A stretch of DNA of 64,000 nt, taken from contig JAVKDP010000025.1 of assembly GCA_040222185.1 (NCBI GenBank), forward strand, positions 1 to 64,000, in the 5' to 3' direction. Within the stretch, counting starts at the first letter, position 1, and each line of letters opens with the position of its first letter. The stretch comes from JAVKDP01 sp040222185 (GTDB lineage: Bacteria > Bacteroidota > Rhodothermia > Balneolales > Balneolaceae). The position numbers and the translations under genes were made by a program. Below, piece after piece: positions 23,891 through 33,253 of the stretch. A model generated the notes under the pieces. That model was not told where the DNA came from and did not search any database. It saw only the letters and a list, made by a program, of their open reading frames with translations.

Positions 23891-24490
23891 ATGCCCGAGA
23901 AAAAGAAACCCCTTAAGAAAAGATTTAAAAGAGAGCTCATTGAGTGGGGAATAATACTTGGTGTAATTGGTATTCTTTATTTCACTGGGCTACATACCGA
24001 GGTTATTGGAACTTTACAGAGAGGATTACTGGCTACCAGGATAATCCAACCTGACATTGAACTAGATGAATCGGAATTTGTACCTGCCCGGTATGAAATG
24101 CCATTGATTACCATCGATGGGGAAAGAACTTCGTTAAAAGAGTTTGAAGGAAAAACTATTTTCCTAAACTTCTGGGCAACCTGGTGCCCGCCTTGTATTG
24201 CTGAAATGCCAAATATCCAGGCTCTCTATGAAGATTTGGAAAACCAGGAAGATATCGTCTTTGTGATGCTTTCGTTGGATGAAGACCAGGAAAAGGCGCG
24301 GGCTTTTTTAGAAAGAAAAGAGTTTACGCTTCCGGTATATTTTTTGACTGGACGGCAACCCGGTGTTTATAACAGCACCGTTGTTCCAACTACATACATC
24401 ATCTCGCCAGAAGGGTATATTGTTTCTGAAAAAAGAGGTATGGCACAATACAATACTACTGCCTTTAAAGAATTTCTTCTTAGTTTATAA
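23891..24490 (+). CDS. TlpA-like membrane-anchored thiol-disulfide oxidoreductase
   Basis: 199 aa. A basic N-terminus and one transmembrane helix (about 17-35) anchor a periplasmic thioredoxin fold. The active site is WCPPC at residues 98-102 ('NFWATWCPPCIAEMP') and the cis-proline loop is 'STVVPTTYII'. Family members reduce or isomerise disulfides, often for cytochrome c maturation. Six bases after the deiodinase-like gene, so probably translated from the same mRNA; a functional connection is not evident. Confidence 0.88.
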   Translation: MPEKKKPLKKRFKRELIEWGIILGVIGILYFTGLHTEVIGTLQRGLLATRIIQPDIELDESEFVPARYEMPLITIDGERTSLKEFEGKTIFLNFWATWCPPCIAEMPNIQALYEDLENQEDIVFVMLSLDEDQEKARAFLERKEFTLPVYFLTGRQPGVYNSTVVPTTYIISPEGYIVSEKRGMAQYNTTAFKEFLLSL

Positions 24491-24516
24491 GCCTGTCTTA
24501 AACATCAAGTAATGCT

Positions 24517-25581
24517 ATGGAAAAAGTAATCGCTGGTATTCAGCAAATCGGTATCGGAAACCCAAACGTAAAAGAAGCTACTGATTGGTACAGGAAGTAT
24601 TTTGGGATGGATATAAAAGTTTTTGATGATGAGGCAACAGCAGATTTAATGCTTCCATATACAGGAGGAAAACCTCATGATCGTTCTGCTACTCTTACTT
24701 TAAGCATGCGCGGCGGCGGCGGGTTTGAAATCTGGCAATATACCAGCAGAACTCCGGTTGCAGCAGACTTTGATATACAGTTAGGAGATCTTGGGATCAA
24801 TTGTGCAAAAATAAAATCCATTGATGTAAAGGAGACTTTCGAACAGTTTAACATGGCTGGCCTGAAAGTGCTTACGTCTTTATCTGAAAACCCCGCTGGT
24901 GAGTTGAACTTCTTTGTTGAGGACCTGAATGGTAATATTTTCAATGTTGTAAACGGATTGGGTTGGTTCAAAAAGAAAGAAAGAAAAACAACCGGTGGCG
25001 TTACCGGGGCAATAATAGGTTGCACAGATATTGATAAGTCTCTGTCTCTTTATTCTGATATCCTTGGATATGATGAAGTAGTTTATGATGAAATCAATAC
25101 CTTCGCAGATTTTAATGGGTTGCCAGGTGGAGATAAAGAGTTCAGACGAGTATTACTTAGAGAGTCAAAACCCAGAGAAGGAGCTTTTAGCAAGTTATTT
25201 GGCCCTACAGAAATTGAGCTTATTCAGCTAACTGGGCAGCGAAAGCCCAGGAAGATATTTGAAAACCGCTATTGGGGCGATCTTGGATTCATTCATTTAT
25301 GCTTTGATGTTCAGCGTATGGATGCACTAAAGGAAGAATGTGAAAGCGCCGGATTCCCATTCACAGTAGATAGCGCCGACAGTTTTGATATGGGAGAGGC
25401 TGCTGGAAGGTTTACCTATATTGAAGACCCGGATGGAACTCTGATAGAGTTTGTAGAAACTCATAAAGTACCCATCGCAAAAAAATTGGGCCTCTTTGTC
25501 GATATGACTAAAAGAGACCCAACCAAAGACCTTCCGAAATGGATGTTAAATGCATTAAGTTTCAGCCGAATAAAAGATTAA
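24517..25581 (+). CDS. Two-domain VOC (glyoxalase/dioxygenase) superfamily protein
   Basis: 354 aa made of two vicinal-oxygen-chelate modules, residues about 6-130 ('GIQQIGIGNPNVKEATDWYRKYFGMD') and about 145-315 ('GAIIGCTDIDKSLSLYSDILGYDEV' ... 'DLGFIHLCFDVQRMDALKEE' ... 'FTYIEDPDGTLIEFVET'). His in 'FIHLCFDV' and Glu in 'LIEFVET' are candidate metal ligands in the second module. The family includes extradiol dioxygenases, glyoxalases and isomerases, so the substrate cannot be given. Third gene of the deiodinase-like operon (26 bp gap). Confidence 0.82.
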   Translation: MEKVIAGIQQIGIGNPNVKEATDWYRKYFGMDIKVFDDEATADLMLPYTGGKPHDRSATLTLSMRGGGGFEIWQYTSRTPVAADFDIQLGDLGINCAKIKSIDVKETFEQFNMAGLKVLTSLSENPAGELNFFVEDLNGNIFNVVNGLGWFKKKERKTTGGVTGAIIGCTDIDKSLSLYSDILGYDEVVYDEINTFADFNGLPGGDKEFRRVLLRESKPREGAFSKLFGPTEIELIQLTGQRKPRKIFENRYWGDLGFIHLCFDVQRMDALKEECESAGFPFTVDSADSFDMGEAAGRFTYIEDPDGTLIEFVETHKVPIAKKLGLFVDMTKRDPTKDLPKWMLNALSFSRIKD

Positions 25582-25586
25582 GCCGG

Positions 25587-25847
25587 CTACTTAATTAACA
25601 TCATTTTCCTGGTTTGTGTGAATGAGCCAGATTGAAGCCTGTAGATATACGTCCCGCTTGATAAACTGGAAGCATCAAAACGAACGGTGTGCAATCCTGT
25701 ACTTTTGCGTTCATTTACCAGTGTTGCTACCTCCTGGCCAAGCATATTGTACACTATTAGGCTGACCAAGCCTGCCTTGGGTAGGTTAAATGAAATACTC
25801 GTACTTGGGTTAAAAGGGTTTGGATAGTTCTGATCCAACGTAAAAGA
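25587..25847 (-). repeat. T9SS C-terminal domain repeat, copy 1
   Basis: A 261-bp stretch coding the last 86 residues of the 445-aa protein. It is strongly alike at DNA and protein level (10 residue differences) to 26974-27234, while the upstream parts of the two genes are unrelated. Confidence 0.8.
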
Positions 25848-26924
25848 AAGTACTCCTTCTAACTCTTCCTGCTTTGACACACCTGTTTGACCTCCATTAT
25901 AAACCCAAAGCTTGTCTACAATTCCATTTCTTAGCGCAAATGCTGATGTTGAATTGGATTCTAAGTTAAGGATTCTTGTTTCCTGGGCATATTCTGTTAA
26001 ACCTTCTTCGATGCTAGTTACGGTGTCACTGAAATCTCTATTTATTCTGTACACTTTTGCGCCCGTCTGTGTTAAGATAAGGTTCTGCCCACTTACCCTC
26101 ATTATAGTAACTAGACCTTCCTCTGTTATTCCTAAATCTTCCGCTGTTTTTGTTTCCCATGTTTCACCAAAATCATCACTGAAATCAATTCCTGAATCAG
26201 TAAGAAAATACATTCGCCCATTTTCATCTATATCAAAATCGAAAACGGAACTTCCTATGTCGTCGATAGAGTGAATTTTCTCCCAGCTCGTACTATCACG
26301 ATGAGACCTAAATAGCCCCCGGCCATTCGTACCTGCAGCCAGGTAAAAATAGGATCCATAACTTTGAACCCTCACAATAGATTTATTAAAATCGTTGTCA
26401 TCAAACTCTATAAAGCTTTCCCACGTAGCCCCTCCGTCTTCAGATTTTAGTAAGCCTACATTTCTTGTGACTGACGTTAGAACTAGGGTATCTCCTATTG
26501 CAGAAAAATGAGCTGGGATAAAAAACACAGGAAAGTTGGTATAATCAGCAGCCTGGCTACTCCAGCTTGCACCACCGTCAACGCTCTTTCTTAATGCTCT
26601 ATTTCCAAACAGGTCATTCCCGTAGTTATATATCGTATCTGAATCTACTGTTGCAAATACCGCTGAACTTGCTGTGTTACTGTCTAAGGTAGTTTCAACC
26701 CAATTTGAGCCATTATCATCTGAATAGTACAGAGCATAAGTAAAATCTGATTTTATGCAAGCTATAAATACTCTCTCTCCTGTAACATGTAACTGGTATA
26801 TGTTAATCAAAGACTCCTGCTCAACCAATGCGTCAAAACTTCCGCTTTGACTCCATTCTTGGGCAACCGGTTTTTCTGAGAATAAAAGAAATAGAATTGT
26901 GAGAGTTAAAAAGTAGTGTTTCAT
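25587..26924 (-). CDS. Secreted BNR-repeat protein with T9SS sorting domain
   Basis: 445 aa. Signal peptide (cleavage near 'KPVAQEW'). Several BNR-like Asp-box strands: 'YSDDNGSNWVE', 'KSVDGGASWSS', 'KSEDGGATWES', 'FSDDFGETWET', giving a probable beta-propeller. The last 86 residues are a type A T9SS sorting domain ('LDQNYPNPFNPSTSISF' ... 'YIYRLQSGSFTQTRKMMLIK'), 76 of 86 residues identical to that of the next gene. Surface or extracellular. Function unknown. Confidence 0.82.
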   Translation of the reverse strand: MKHYFLTLTILFLLFSEKPVAQEWSQSGSFDALVEQESLINIYQLHVTGERVFIACIKSDFTYALYYSDDNGSNWVETTLDSNTASSAVFATVDSDTIYNYGNDLFGNRALRKSVDGGASWSSQAADYTNFPVFFIPAHFSAIGDTLVLTSVTRNVGLLKSEDGGATWESFIEFDDNDFNKSIVRVQSYGSYFYLAAGTNGRGLFRSHRDSTSWEKIHSIDDIGSSVFDFDIDENGRMYFLTDSGIDFSDDFGETWETKTAEDLGITEEGLVTIMRVSGQNLILTQTGAKVYRINRDFSDTVTSIEEGLTEYAQETRILNLESNSTSAFALRNGIVDKLWVYNGGQTGVSKQEELEGVLSFTLDQNYPNPFNPSTSISFNLPKAGLVSLIVYNMLGQEVATLVNERKSTGLHTVRFDASSLSSGTYIYRLQSGSFTQTRKMMLIK

Positions 26925-26973
26925 AACGCGAATTATTAATTGTTAGGTGCTGATTATCGAACTTCTATTCTGA

Positions 26974-27234
26974 CTATTTAATCAACATCATTTTCTTGGT
27001 TCGTGTGAATGAGCCGGATTGAAGCCTGTAGATATACATCCCGCTGGATAACCTGGAAGCATCGAACTGTACCGTGTGCAAGCCTGTACTCTTGCGTTCA
27101 TTTACCAGTGTTGCTACTTCCTGGCCAAGCATATTGTACACTCTTAGGCTGACCAAGCCTGACTGAGGTAGATTAAATGAAATACTGGTACTTGGATTAA
27201 AAGGATTTGGATAGTTTTGGGAAAGCGAAAATGA
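26974..27234 (-). repeat. T9SS C-terminal domain repeat, copy 2
   Basis: Near-identical partner of 25587-25847; the stretch coding 'EVATLVNERKSTGLHTV' and flanks is almost unchanged. Confidence 0.8.
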
Positions 27235-29142
27235 ATTTATGTTCTCTTCTTGCTCAGTGCCTACAGCAAATTGATTATTAATAAACTCAACTTCTGTGGT
27301 TACAGACTTATCACCCCTTATAGCTTTATAAACCATTGGTTCAGGATCTGTGTCATCTACAACCCAACTGATCTGCCTGGTTTCTTCATTGTATGTCGCT
27401 GTAGCAGGCAGGTTCGATACTTCTACATCGGGCAAGCTCATATCTGGATTACGGGCACTTACATATAGGTTTAATGTATCACCCATTTCAATGTAAACAG
27501 GGCCGTCATTAAATATTCCCGGATAGTTATTATACACATTCATGCCCCTGTTAATAGCTTCATCATCACCAAATACCTGTACCGTCAGGTTTTGATTGAA
27601 CCCCTGTCCGGCATCGCCTTGAGTCTTCCTGTTAAAGATTCTATAATTTTTTAGTATGAGTTCTTGCAACTGGAAGTCCCACTCAAACCTAACTTCTACA
27701 GTACTCCCGTCTTCAAGAAGCTCTCTTTGTGTAATAAACCCACCTGTTGTATCCCCTGCGGCGTTGAAGTTCAAGTATTTGCTACCTTTAAAAAATCCTT
27801 CTTCATCTAAGGTCGTCTCTGATAAATTCGCCCTGTAAACTTCTCCTGTGAGAAAGTCTCTAACATAAGTCTCTTGCTTTACCTGGTTGTAGTAATCATT
27901 AATTAACCTGAACTCTCTAACCGTTTTTGAGTTCATTTGAAGTGTATCATTGATGATAGCGAATCCCCGCACCTCGACTTGATTTCCAGCTTCGTCATAG
28001 TCCATTTCGGTTTTTATCCGAATTCGCCCAATCTCGTTTGCCATAGACTCTTCATTATAGTCTACCTGGTAAATCAATATGGAATCAACAACTACTTTTT
28101 CATTAGCAAGAGATCTTTGAAAACTGCTATACGCTTGCGTGAAAACCCAAAGAGAGTCTTCCCACTCAAAACCTTCTGCATCGGTATAGCTATCATCAGG
28201 AGCATACATAAAATGAAGGCTATCTCTTCCAACCAGCCTCATGCTTTCTGAGTCATATTCTTTGCTTACCTGGTAAAGGAATCGCCCCCCGTCTCCGATT
28301 TTAGTGTAGCTCCAGTCCCAGTCGGTGATCATTTCTTCCGAATAATATCTTCGCTCTGTTAAGGCAAACTCTGGTGTTTGTTCTTCCCGGCTTATGCTAT
28401 ACAGTATTCCTCCGGTATAGTTTTCTCTTTCATATAGTAATGTCGTTTCGTCTTGTATAGACCTGTTGATGTTACTTATTTGATACTCCATTAATTCGTG
28501 GTTGAAGTCATATGACTTCCTTAGAGTATCTCTATCCAGTTCATTGCGGTAAGCCAATTCTCTTCCACTCTTTTTCCAGCCTTCTTCAGGTGTATAGTAA
28601 TCCCAAAAGCTTTCTCTATCTGCACTTTCTGCTGGCATTTTGGACTCTTTAGACCTTTGCCCGGTATATGGATCTGCTTCTCCAAACCTGTAGAAGTACG
28701 TTACTACGCTGTCATCTTCTACCTCATTTCTATAGCTGGTTTGAATGCGATCAGGGTTCCAACGAGTGCTATCAGCAAACCATGTATATTGATTGAAATG
28801 TATTGTGAAGTTCGCTGTATCACCCTGTAAGAAGTAATGACTATACCTTTGAGGAGCAAACCGATCTTCATTAAGGTTTTTATACTCGGAGTATGACCAT
28901 GTTGTATCGGTAGAAAGTTCTGTTTTAAACTTCTCTTTTGGGGTCGTATAATTTTTCAGCGTTTCATACAGGCTTAAAACCCATTGATCGGACTTTTTCA
29001 TTTGTGGTGAAACCTGGTAAATAAATGCTTTCTGTCCTTTTTCTGAGTACTGAGACTCTAATTGACTTCTGCCATCTTCCTGGGCAAAGCCAGTTCCTAT
29101 AATTCCTAACTGTATTACTATCAGGGCTACTATTTTTTTCAT
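26974..29142 (-). CDS. Secreted protein of unknown function with T9SS sorting domain
   Basis: 722 aa. Signal peptide ends near 'GTGFAQEDG'. The body (about 25-530) is rich in Tyr, Asp, Glu and Arg with repeated beta-hairpin-like phrases ('TTYFYRFGEADPYTGQ'-type, 'SYTKIGDGGRFLYQVSKEYD', 'DYDEAGNQVEVRGF'); I do not recognise a catalytic family. Residues about 545-630 look like an Ig/cadherin-like domain ('IEMGDTLNLYVSARNPDMSLPDVEVSNLP'). The final 86 residues are a type A T9SS sorting domain. Adjacent to another T9SS cargo gene and to a two-component system. Confidence 0.75.
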   Translation of the reverse strand: MKKIVALIVIQLGIIGTGFAQEDGRSQLESQYSEKGQKAFIYQVSPQMKKSDQWVLSLYETLKNYTTPKEKFKTELSTDTTWSYSEYKNLNEDRFAPQRYSHYFLQGDTANFTIHFNQYTWFADSTRWNPDRIQTSYRNEVEDDSVVTYFYRFGEADPYTGQRSKESKMPAESADRESFWDYYTPEEGWKKSGRELAYRNELDRDTLRKSYDFNHELMEYQISNINRSIQDETTLLYERENYTGGILYSISREEQTPEFALTERRYYSEEMITDWDWSYTKIGDGGRFLYQVSKEYDSESMRLVGRDSLHFMYAPDDSYTDAEGFEWEDSLWVFTQAYSSFQRSLANEKVVVDSILIYQVDYNEESMANEIGRIRIKTEMDYDEAGNQVEVRGFAIINDTLQMNSKTVREFRLINDYYNQVKQETYVRDFLTGEVYRANLSETTLDEEGFFKGSKYLNFNAAGDTTGGFITQRELLEDGSTVEVRFEWDFQLQELILKNYRIFNRKTQGDAGQGFNQNLTVQVFGDDEAINRGMNVYNNYPGIFNDGPVYIEMGDTLNLYVSARNPDMSLPDVEVSNLPATATYNEETRQISWVVDDTDPEPMVYKAIRGDKSVTTEVEFINNQFAVGTEQEENINSFSLSQNYPNPFNPSTSISFNLPQSGLVSLRVYNMLGQEVATLVNERKSTGLHTVQFDASRLSSGMYIYRLQSGSFTRTKKMMLIK

Positions 29143-29261
29143 GATACCATTACCGAATTTAACTGCACTTTTATCCTTTCCGAATCGGAGAGGGGTTTCT
29201 GGTACAATAATCCGATTATTGGATCAGCTAATAAATCGCCCAAATGAGGTATTTTGTATTC

Positions 29262-29933
29262 TCAGACGATATTTCTTCTAAGTGCCAACTTAACTGCTGC
29301 AGCTCTCGAATTAACCTGCATTTTTTTATAGATGTTCTTGATGTGTGTTTTTACAGTCCAGGGACTTAGAAATACAACTTCAGCAATTTCCTTATTTGAT
29401 TTGCCCTCTATTACCTGCTCAAGTATCCTGATTTCTGCTGGGCTAAGCTCAAATGGCACTTCTTTTCTCTCTTCTTTTAACCCTTTAGGAGCGGTTACCA
29501 TTTTCATCATTTTCTTTGCTATCGCAGGAGATATTGGAGCGCCTCCTTTCCGGATTTCCTTAATTGCCTCCACAACCTGTTCGATTGGAGTATCCTTTAA
29601 TAAATATCCAGTAGCGCCTACCTGGATAGATTCGAATATTCGTTCGTCATCCTCGAAAACAGTAAACATGATCACATCTAATTCAGGGTTTTTCTGGGTT
29701 AACTTAAAAGTGGCCTCAATACCCGACAGCCCTGGTAATTCGATATCCATTAATATTACTTCAGGAAGCTGCCCCCCTATACCTCTATCCAGTTTTTCGA
29801 AAAATTCCTCCGCGCTTTCTGCAGAAAAAACCAACTCTAAATCGCTGTAAAAAGTTAATAGTTCACTCAACCTTTTTCTGAAGATCTCATGGTCTTCAAC
29901 AATACATACCCTAATCTTTTCTGCTTCGCTCAT
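29262..29933 (-). CDS. NarL/FixJ-family response regulator
   Basis: 223 aa. Receiver domain 1-125 with acidic pocket 'VEDHE' and phospho-acceptor Asp63 ('VILMDIELPGLSG'), Thr in 'IMFTVFED' and Lys in 'LLKDTP'. C-terminal LuxR HTH at about 158-220 ('LSPAEIRILEQVIEGKSNKEIAEVVFLSPWTVKTHIKNIYKK' region). It lies 68 bp downstream of the HisKA_3 kinase gene on the same strand, so the two form a cognate pair. Target genes are unknown; neighbouring T9SS cargo genes are candidates by proximity only. Confidence 0.95.
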   Translation of the reverse strand: MSEAEKIRVCIVEDHEIFRKRLSELLTFYSDLELVFSAESAEEFFEKLDRGIGGQLPEVILMDIELPGLSGIEATFKLTQKNPELDVIMFTVFEDDERIFESIQVGATGYLLKDTPIEQVVEAIKEIRKGGAPISPAIAKKMMKMVTAPKGLKEERKEVPFELSPAEIRILEQVIEGKSNKEIAEVVFLSPWTVKTHIKNIYKKMQVNSRAAAVKLALRRNIV

Positions 29934-30001
29934 TCTATAAAATCGTGTTTAAAAGAATTTCCCATTTAATTACCCTTAAACCAATACCCCGAATTTGGTA
30001 T

Positions 30002-33000
30002 TTATAAATGGAAACTTAGCTGTATTTCAGTACCGTTCTCTGTATTCACCTGTATTTCTCCGCCTAATTCTTTTGCTCTTTTCTTCATATTCCCTAATCC
30101 ATACCCCCCGTTAAAACTTTTCTCTTTGCTCTTGAATGTGCCATCGTCTTTTATCGAAACATTAAGGCTCCCATTTACCTGGGCTAAGTTAATATCCAGG
30201 TTCTTCGCCTCTGCATACTTCAATGTGTTTTGAGAGGCTTCCTGTATGATCCGAAAAACATTTAGAGCTTGTGTTGATGAAAGTTGTGTTTCAGGAGCCC
30301 CATCTAATGAAAAGTGAATATCTAAAACCTCGTTCAAAGCGCTTTGGTTCTTAAAATAGGTCTTCAGGTGTTCGATAAAGGCTTCAAGGTTCAGGTCGCT
30401 TTGGTTCAGAGCCCAAATAGTATCCCGAAGTTGTTTAATAGTATTTTGTGCGTCACCTTTCAACGAATTTACAAGGCGGCTGGACTTCTCGCTATCCTCA
30501 ACCTCGTTGTACTTATCAACCAGACTCAAGCCAGACATAATATTCGCAAGCTGTGAGCCTACGTGATCATGAAGATCTCTTGAAATTCGCTCTCTTTCAT
30601 TACGAAGCTTGTTCTCAAGCTCCATTTTATGAATCTGTTTCCTGAGCTTTCTTTGTGAAATATACCTTACGAAAGAAACTAAACCTCCCAAAAGGGTCAA
30701 AACTGCTATAATTCTAAACAGGCTGGTTTGCCACCAGGGTGGTGTAATTGTTATTGCAAGACTGGTACCTTCCTCGTTCCAAAACCCATCATTATTTGAT
30801 GCCTTAACTCTGAACTTATATGCTCCAGGAGCCAGGTTTGGATAATCAGCAAAGCTACGATTCCCAGAATAAACCCAGTCATCATCTACACCTTCCATTT
30901 TGTATGCGTATTGATTCGCTAGGGGCTCACTATAATCCAGCGCCGCAAACTCAAATGACAGGAAATTTTCCTCATGGTTAAGCCTTACTGACTTCGTAGA
31001 AACGGAAGCTGAATCCATCTCAAGAGGCCGATTAAACAGGTTCACTTCCGTAATAAAAACCGACGGTGCTTCCTCATTTATTGCCAATATCTCGGTATTT
31101 ATACTATTGAACCCGTTTACTCCTCCGAAAATAAGATCTCCATTATCTCTTTTGAGAAAAGCGCCTGTATTAAATTCATTATTTTGAAGGTTATCAGCTT
31201 CAGTAAAACTTGAAAACTTTAGCTCCCGGGTATCTAATCTTGAAATCCCATTATTTGTGCTAACCCATAGGAACCTTGTATTCTGATCTGGTAAAATACC
31301 GTACGTACTGTTATTTGCCAGCCCCTCGCTGGTTCTGAAATTTTTAATTCGTCCTGATGTTGAATTCCAGCGGTTGATTCCACCCCCATATGTGGCTAAC
31401 CAAAAGGTACTATCATTTTGCTGATAGATATGCCTTCCATCATTGTGAGAGATTCGGAAATCTGCATTGATTGAATTTTCAAAAGTGTTGTATCCGGTTA
31501 TTTCGTCTCCTGTAAACTTAAGGTAAATAAATCCCCTGCTTGTAGTTGCCAACCAGATATTGCCCTGTTTGTCTTCATGGATTCTTCGAATACTGATACT
31601 TCTACTTTCTAAGTCTCCGGATTCACTCGATAAAATCTTTGTCTCAACTGGCTTTCCGGCAATCCAATCTTTTGGGTTTTTTATAATCTGAACTCCTTCT
31701 CCCTGGTACCCAAGCCACAACCAGCCTCTGCTATCGCGGAAAACCTGGTGAACATTAAGCAACCGTACCAAGCTATTTTCTGGTGTAAATAGCTCCGTCT
31801 TATATCTTTGAGATTCTATTTCGTTTTGCGGGATAAACCCCAATCCATTTTTCCTGGTGGCTATCCATAAACCAAGGTTATCATGTTCAAGAGACCAAAT
31901 ACTTGCCCTTCCAATACCTTTAATCCTAGTATCTAATGGAATAACTTCATTTTTTTCATTTAATAGAGCCAGTCCGCTATTTGTTCCGATCCACATTCCC
32001 TTCTCGCTATCTGCAAAGGAAAGCATAAAACCCGAAGGAAGGTTTGTTTCTGTACCATTAAATAGCTGTATTCCCTTTTGCTCTTTGAGTAGGTTAAATC
32101 CACCGCCCCAGGAGTAAAACCATATATTTCCTGACCGATCCTGAAATACCTTTGCCGAGCCTACCGAGCTAGGAGCATCACTTACTCTGACGAGCTCTTT
32201 TACCTTTGTGTCTTTATTTATGACTACAATTTGTCCACTTCCTGCTCCCTTTAAAAGTATCTGTTCACGCTCTAATATCGCTTTTTGAGACGAGGATCCT
32301 ACAACTCCGCTATTGATACTACTCAGAAGATTGGAGGGGATCATGTTTTGGTCAACCGGCCTAAGCCCACCTTGTATTAAGTCCAGCCATAAGCCTCCAA
32401 GGTCGTCTACATATGCATTGAACGAATTGGGGGTAGGATCATTGAGTGAAAATGGAATTTGTTGAGTTGTTAATTCTTGCTCCTTTTTGGGAGCGTTTCT
32501 GAATTTCTCCAACTCCGAAGATTGTACATAATACATACCGTTGATCGAAGACATTAAAAATGAACCATCATTAAACTCAAGAATCGAGTTCACCGAAGTA
32601 ATCACTTCTCCCGTTATTGATAGCCTCAGGTTTGCTGGTATATATTCTCCTTCTTCGTAATCAAAAAAACCGATACTATGAGTAAAGAAACCCGCCCAGA
32701 GAAAGCCTTCTTTGTCTACATAGGTAAAGGATGTTGGTGTATCCGGAATACCATACTCCTTTCCACCTGTATAAGAATGCCTGATTATTTTCTCCGTTTC
32801 AGGATTCAGAACATTTATTCCGCCATCTCTTGTTCCAACTAATAGTAATCCATTGGGGAGCTCCATCACTCCATGAATAAAGCTGTCAGAAAGGGTGGTG
32901 CTGTCAGCGGGATCATGTCGGAATATTTTTACACTTTTACCATCAAACCGATTCAGTCCGTCCATGGTACTAATCCACAAGAATCCATTACGATCTTGTG

Positions 33001-33157
33001 TCATATTCAGAACGGAATTATGCGAGAGCCCGATATTTTCTGCCGTAAAGTGAGTGGAAGTAAAATTTAGTTCCTGGGCAAAAACAAGGTGTACTATCCC
33101 TGATGATAGAATAAAAAAACATCCGCAAACGATCTTCTTGAGTACCCCTGAAGTCAT
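30002..33157 (-). CDS. Two-component sensor histidine kinase with periplasmic propeller and Y_Y_Y domain
   Basis: 1051 aa. Signal peptide; then about 14 two-component regulator propeller repeats ('GLSHNSVLNMTQDRNGFLWISTMDGLNRFDG', 'DSRGWLWLGYQGEGVQI', 'DKQGNIWLATTSRGFI' types) spanning about 40-700, a Y_Y_Y Ig-like domain ('YAYKMEGVDDDWVYSGNR', about 730-800), one transmembrane helix near 810-832, a HisKA_3 dimerisation domain with phospho-acceptor His863 ('RDLHDHVGSQL'), and a HATPase domain ('DDGTF', 'GGYGLGNMKKRAKELGG'). Unlike hybrid two-component systems of Bacteroides, receiver and AraC domains are absent; the response regulator is a separate gene downstream. Ligand unknown; in related proteins it is often a glycan. 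Confidence 0.93.
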   Translation of the reverse strand: MTSGVLKKIVCGCFFILSSGIVHLVFAQELNFTSTHFTAENIGLSHNSVLNMTQDRNGFLWISTMDGLNRFDGKSVKIFRHDPADSTTLSDSFIHGVMELPNGLLLVGTRDGGINVLNPETEKIIRHSYTGGKEYGIPDTPTSFTYVDKEGFLWAGFFTHSIGFFDYEEGEYIPANLRLSITGEVITSVNSILEFNDGSFLMSSINGMYYVQSSELEKFRNAPKKEQELTTQQIPFSLNDPTPNSFNAYVDDLGGLWLDLIQGGLRPVDQNMIPSNLLSSINSGVVGSSSQKAILEREQILLKGAGSGQIVVINKDTKVKELVRVSDAPSSVGSAKVFQDRSGNIWFYSWGGGFNLLKEQKGIQLFNGTETNLPSGFMLSFADSEKGMWIGTNSGLALLNEKNEVIPLDTRIKGIGRASIWSLEHDNLGLWIATRKNGLGFIPQNEIESQRYKTELFTPENSLVRLLNVHQVFRDSRGWLWLGYQGEGVQIIKNPKDWIAGKPVETKILSSESGDLESRSISIRRIHEDKQGNIWLATTSRGFIYLKFTGDEITGYNTFENSINADFRISHNDGRHIYQQNDSTFWLATYGGGINRWNSTSGRIKNFRTSEGLANNSTYGILPDQNTRFLWVSTNNGISRLDTRELKFSSFTEADNLQNNEFNTGAFLKRDNGDLIFGGVNGFNSINTEILAINEEAPSVFITEVNLFNRPLEMDSASVSTKSVRLNHEENFLSFEFAALDYSEPLANQYAYKMEGVDDDWVYSGNRSFADYPNLAPGAYKFRVKASNNDGFWNEEGTSLAITITPPWWQTSLFRIIAVLTLLGGLVSFVRYISQRKLRKQIHKMELENKLRNERERISRDLHDHVGSQLANIMSGLSLVDKYNEVEDSEKSSRLVNSLKGDAQNTIKQLRDTIWALNQSDLNLEAFIEHLKTYFKNQSALNEVLDIHFSLDGAPETQLSSTQALNVFRIIQEASQNTLKYAEAKNLDINLAQVNGSLNVSIKDDGTFKSKEKSFNGGYGLGNMKKRAKELGGEIQVNTENGTEIQLSFHL

Positions 33158-33253
33158 GACGTCCTAAGCTTAACTTTGATAGTATATACTAAAAAAGTGC
33201 TTTTTATGCGACTTTAGATCACCATGACTTAAGAAAGTTTACCTTACTCTTGA

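Noticed and set aside
29332..29850. 172-codon frame antisense to the NarL-type regulator
   Set aside because: Lies wholly within a gene with clear receiver and HTH domains; composition is typical of an antisense shadow.
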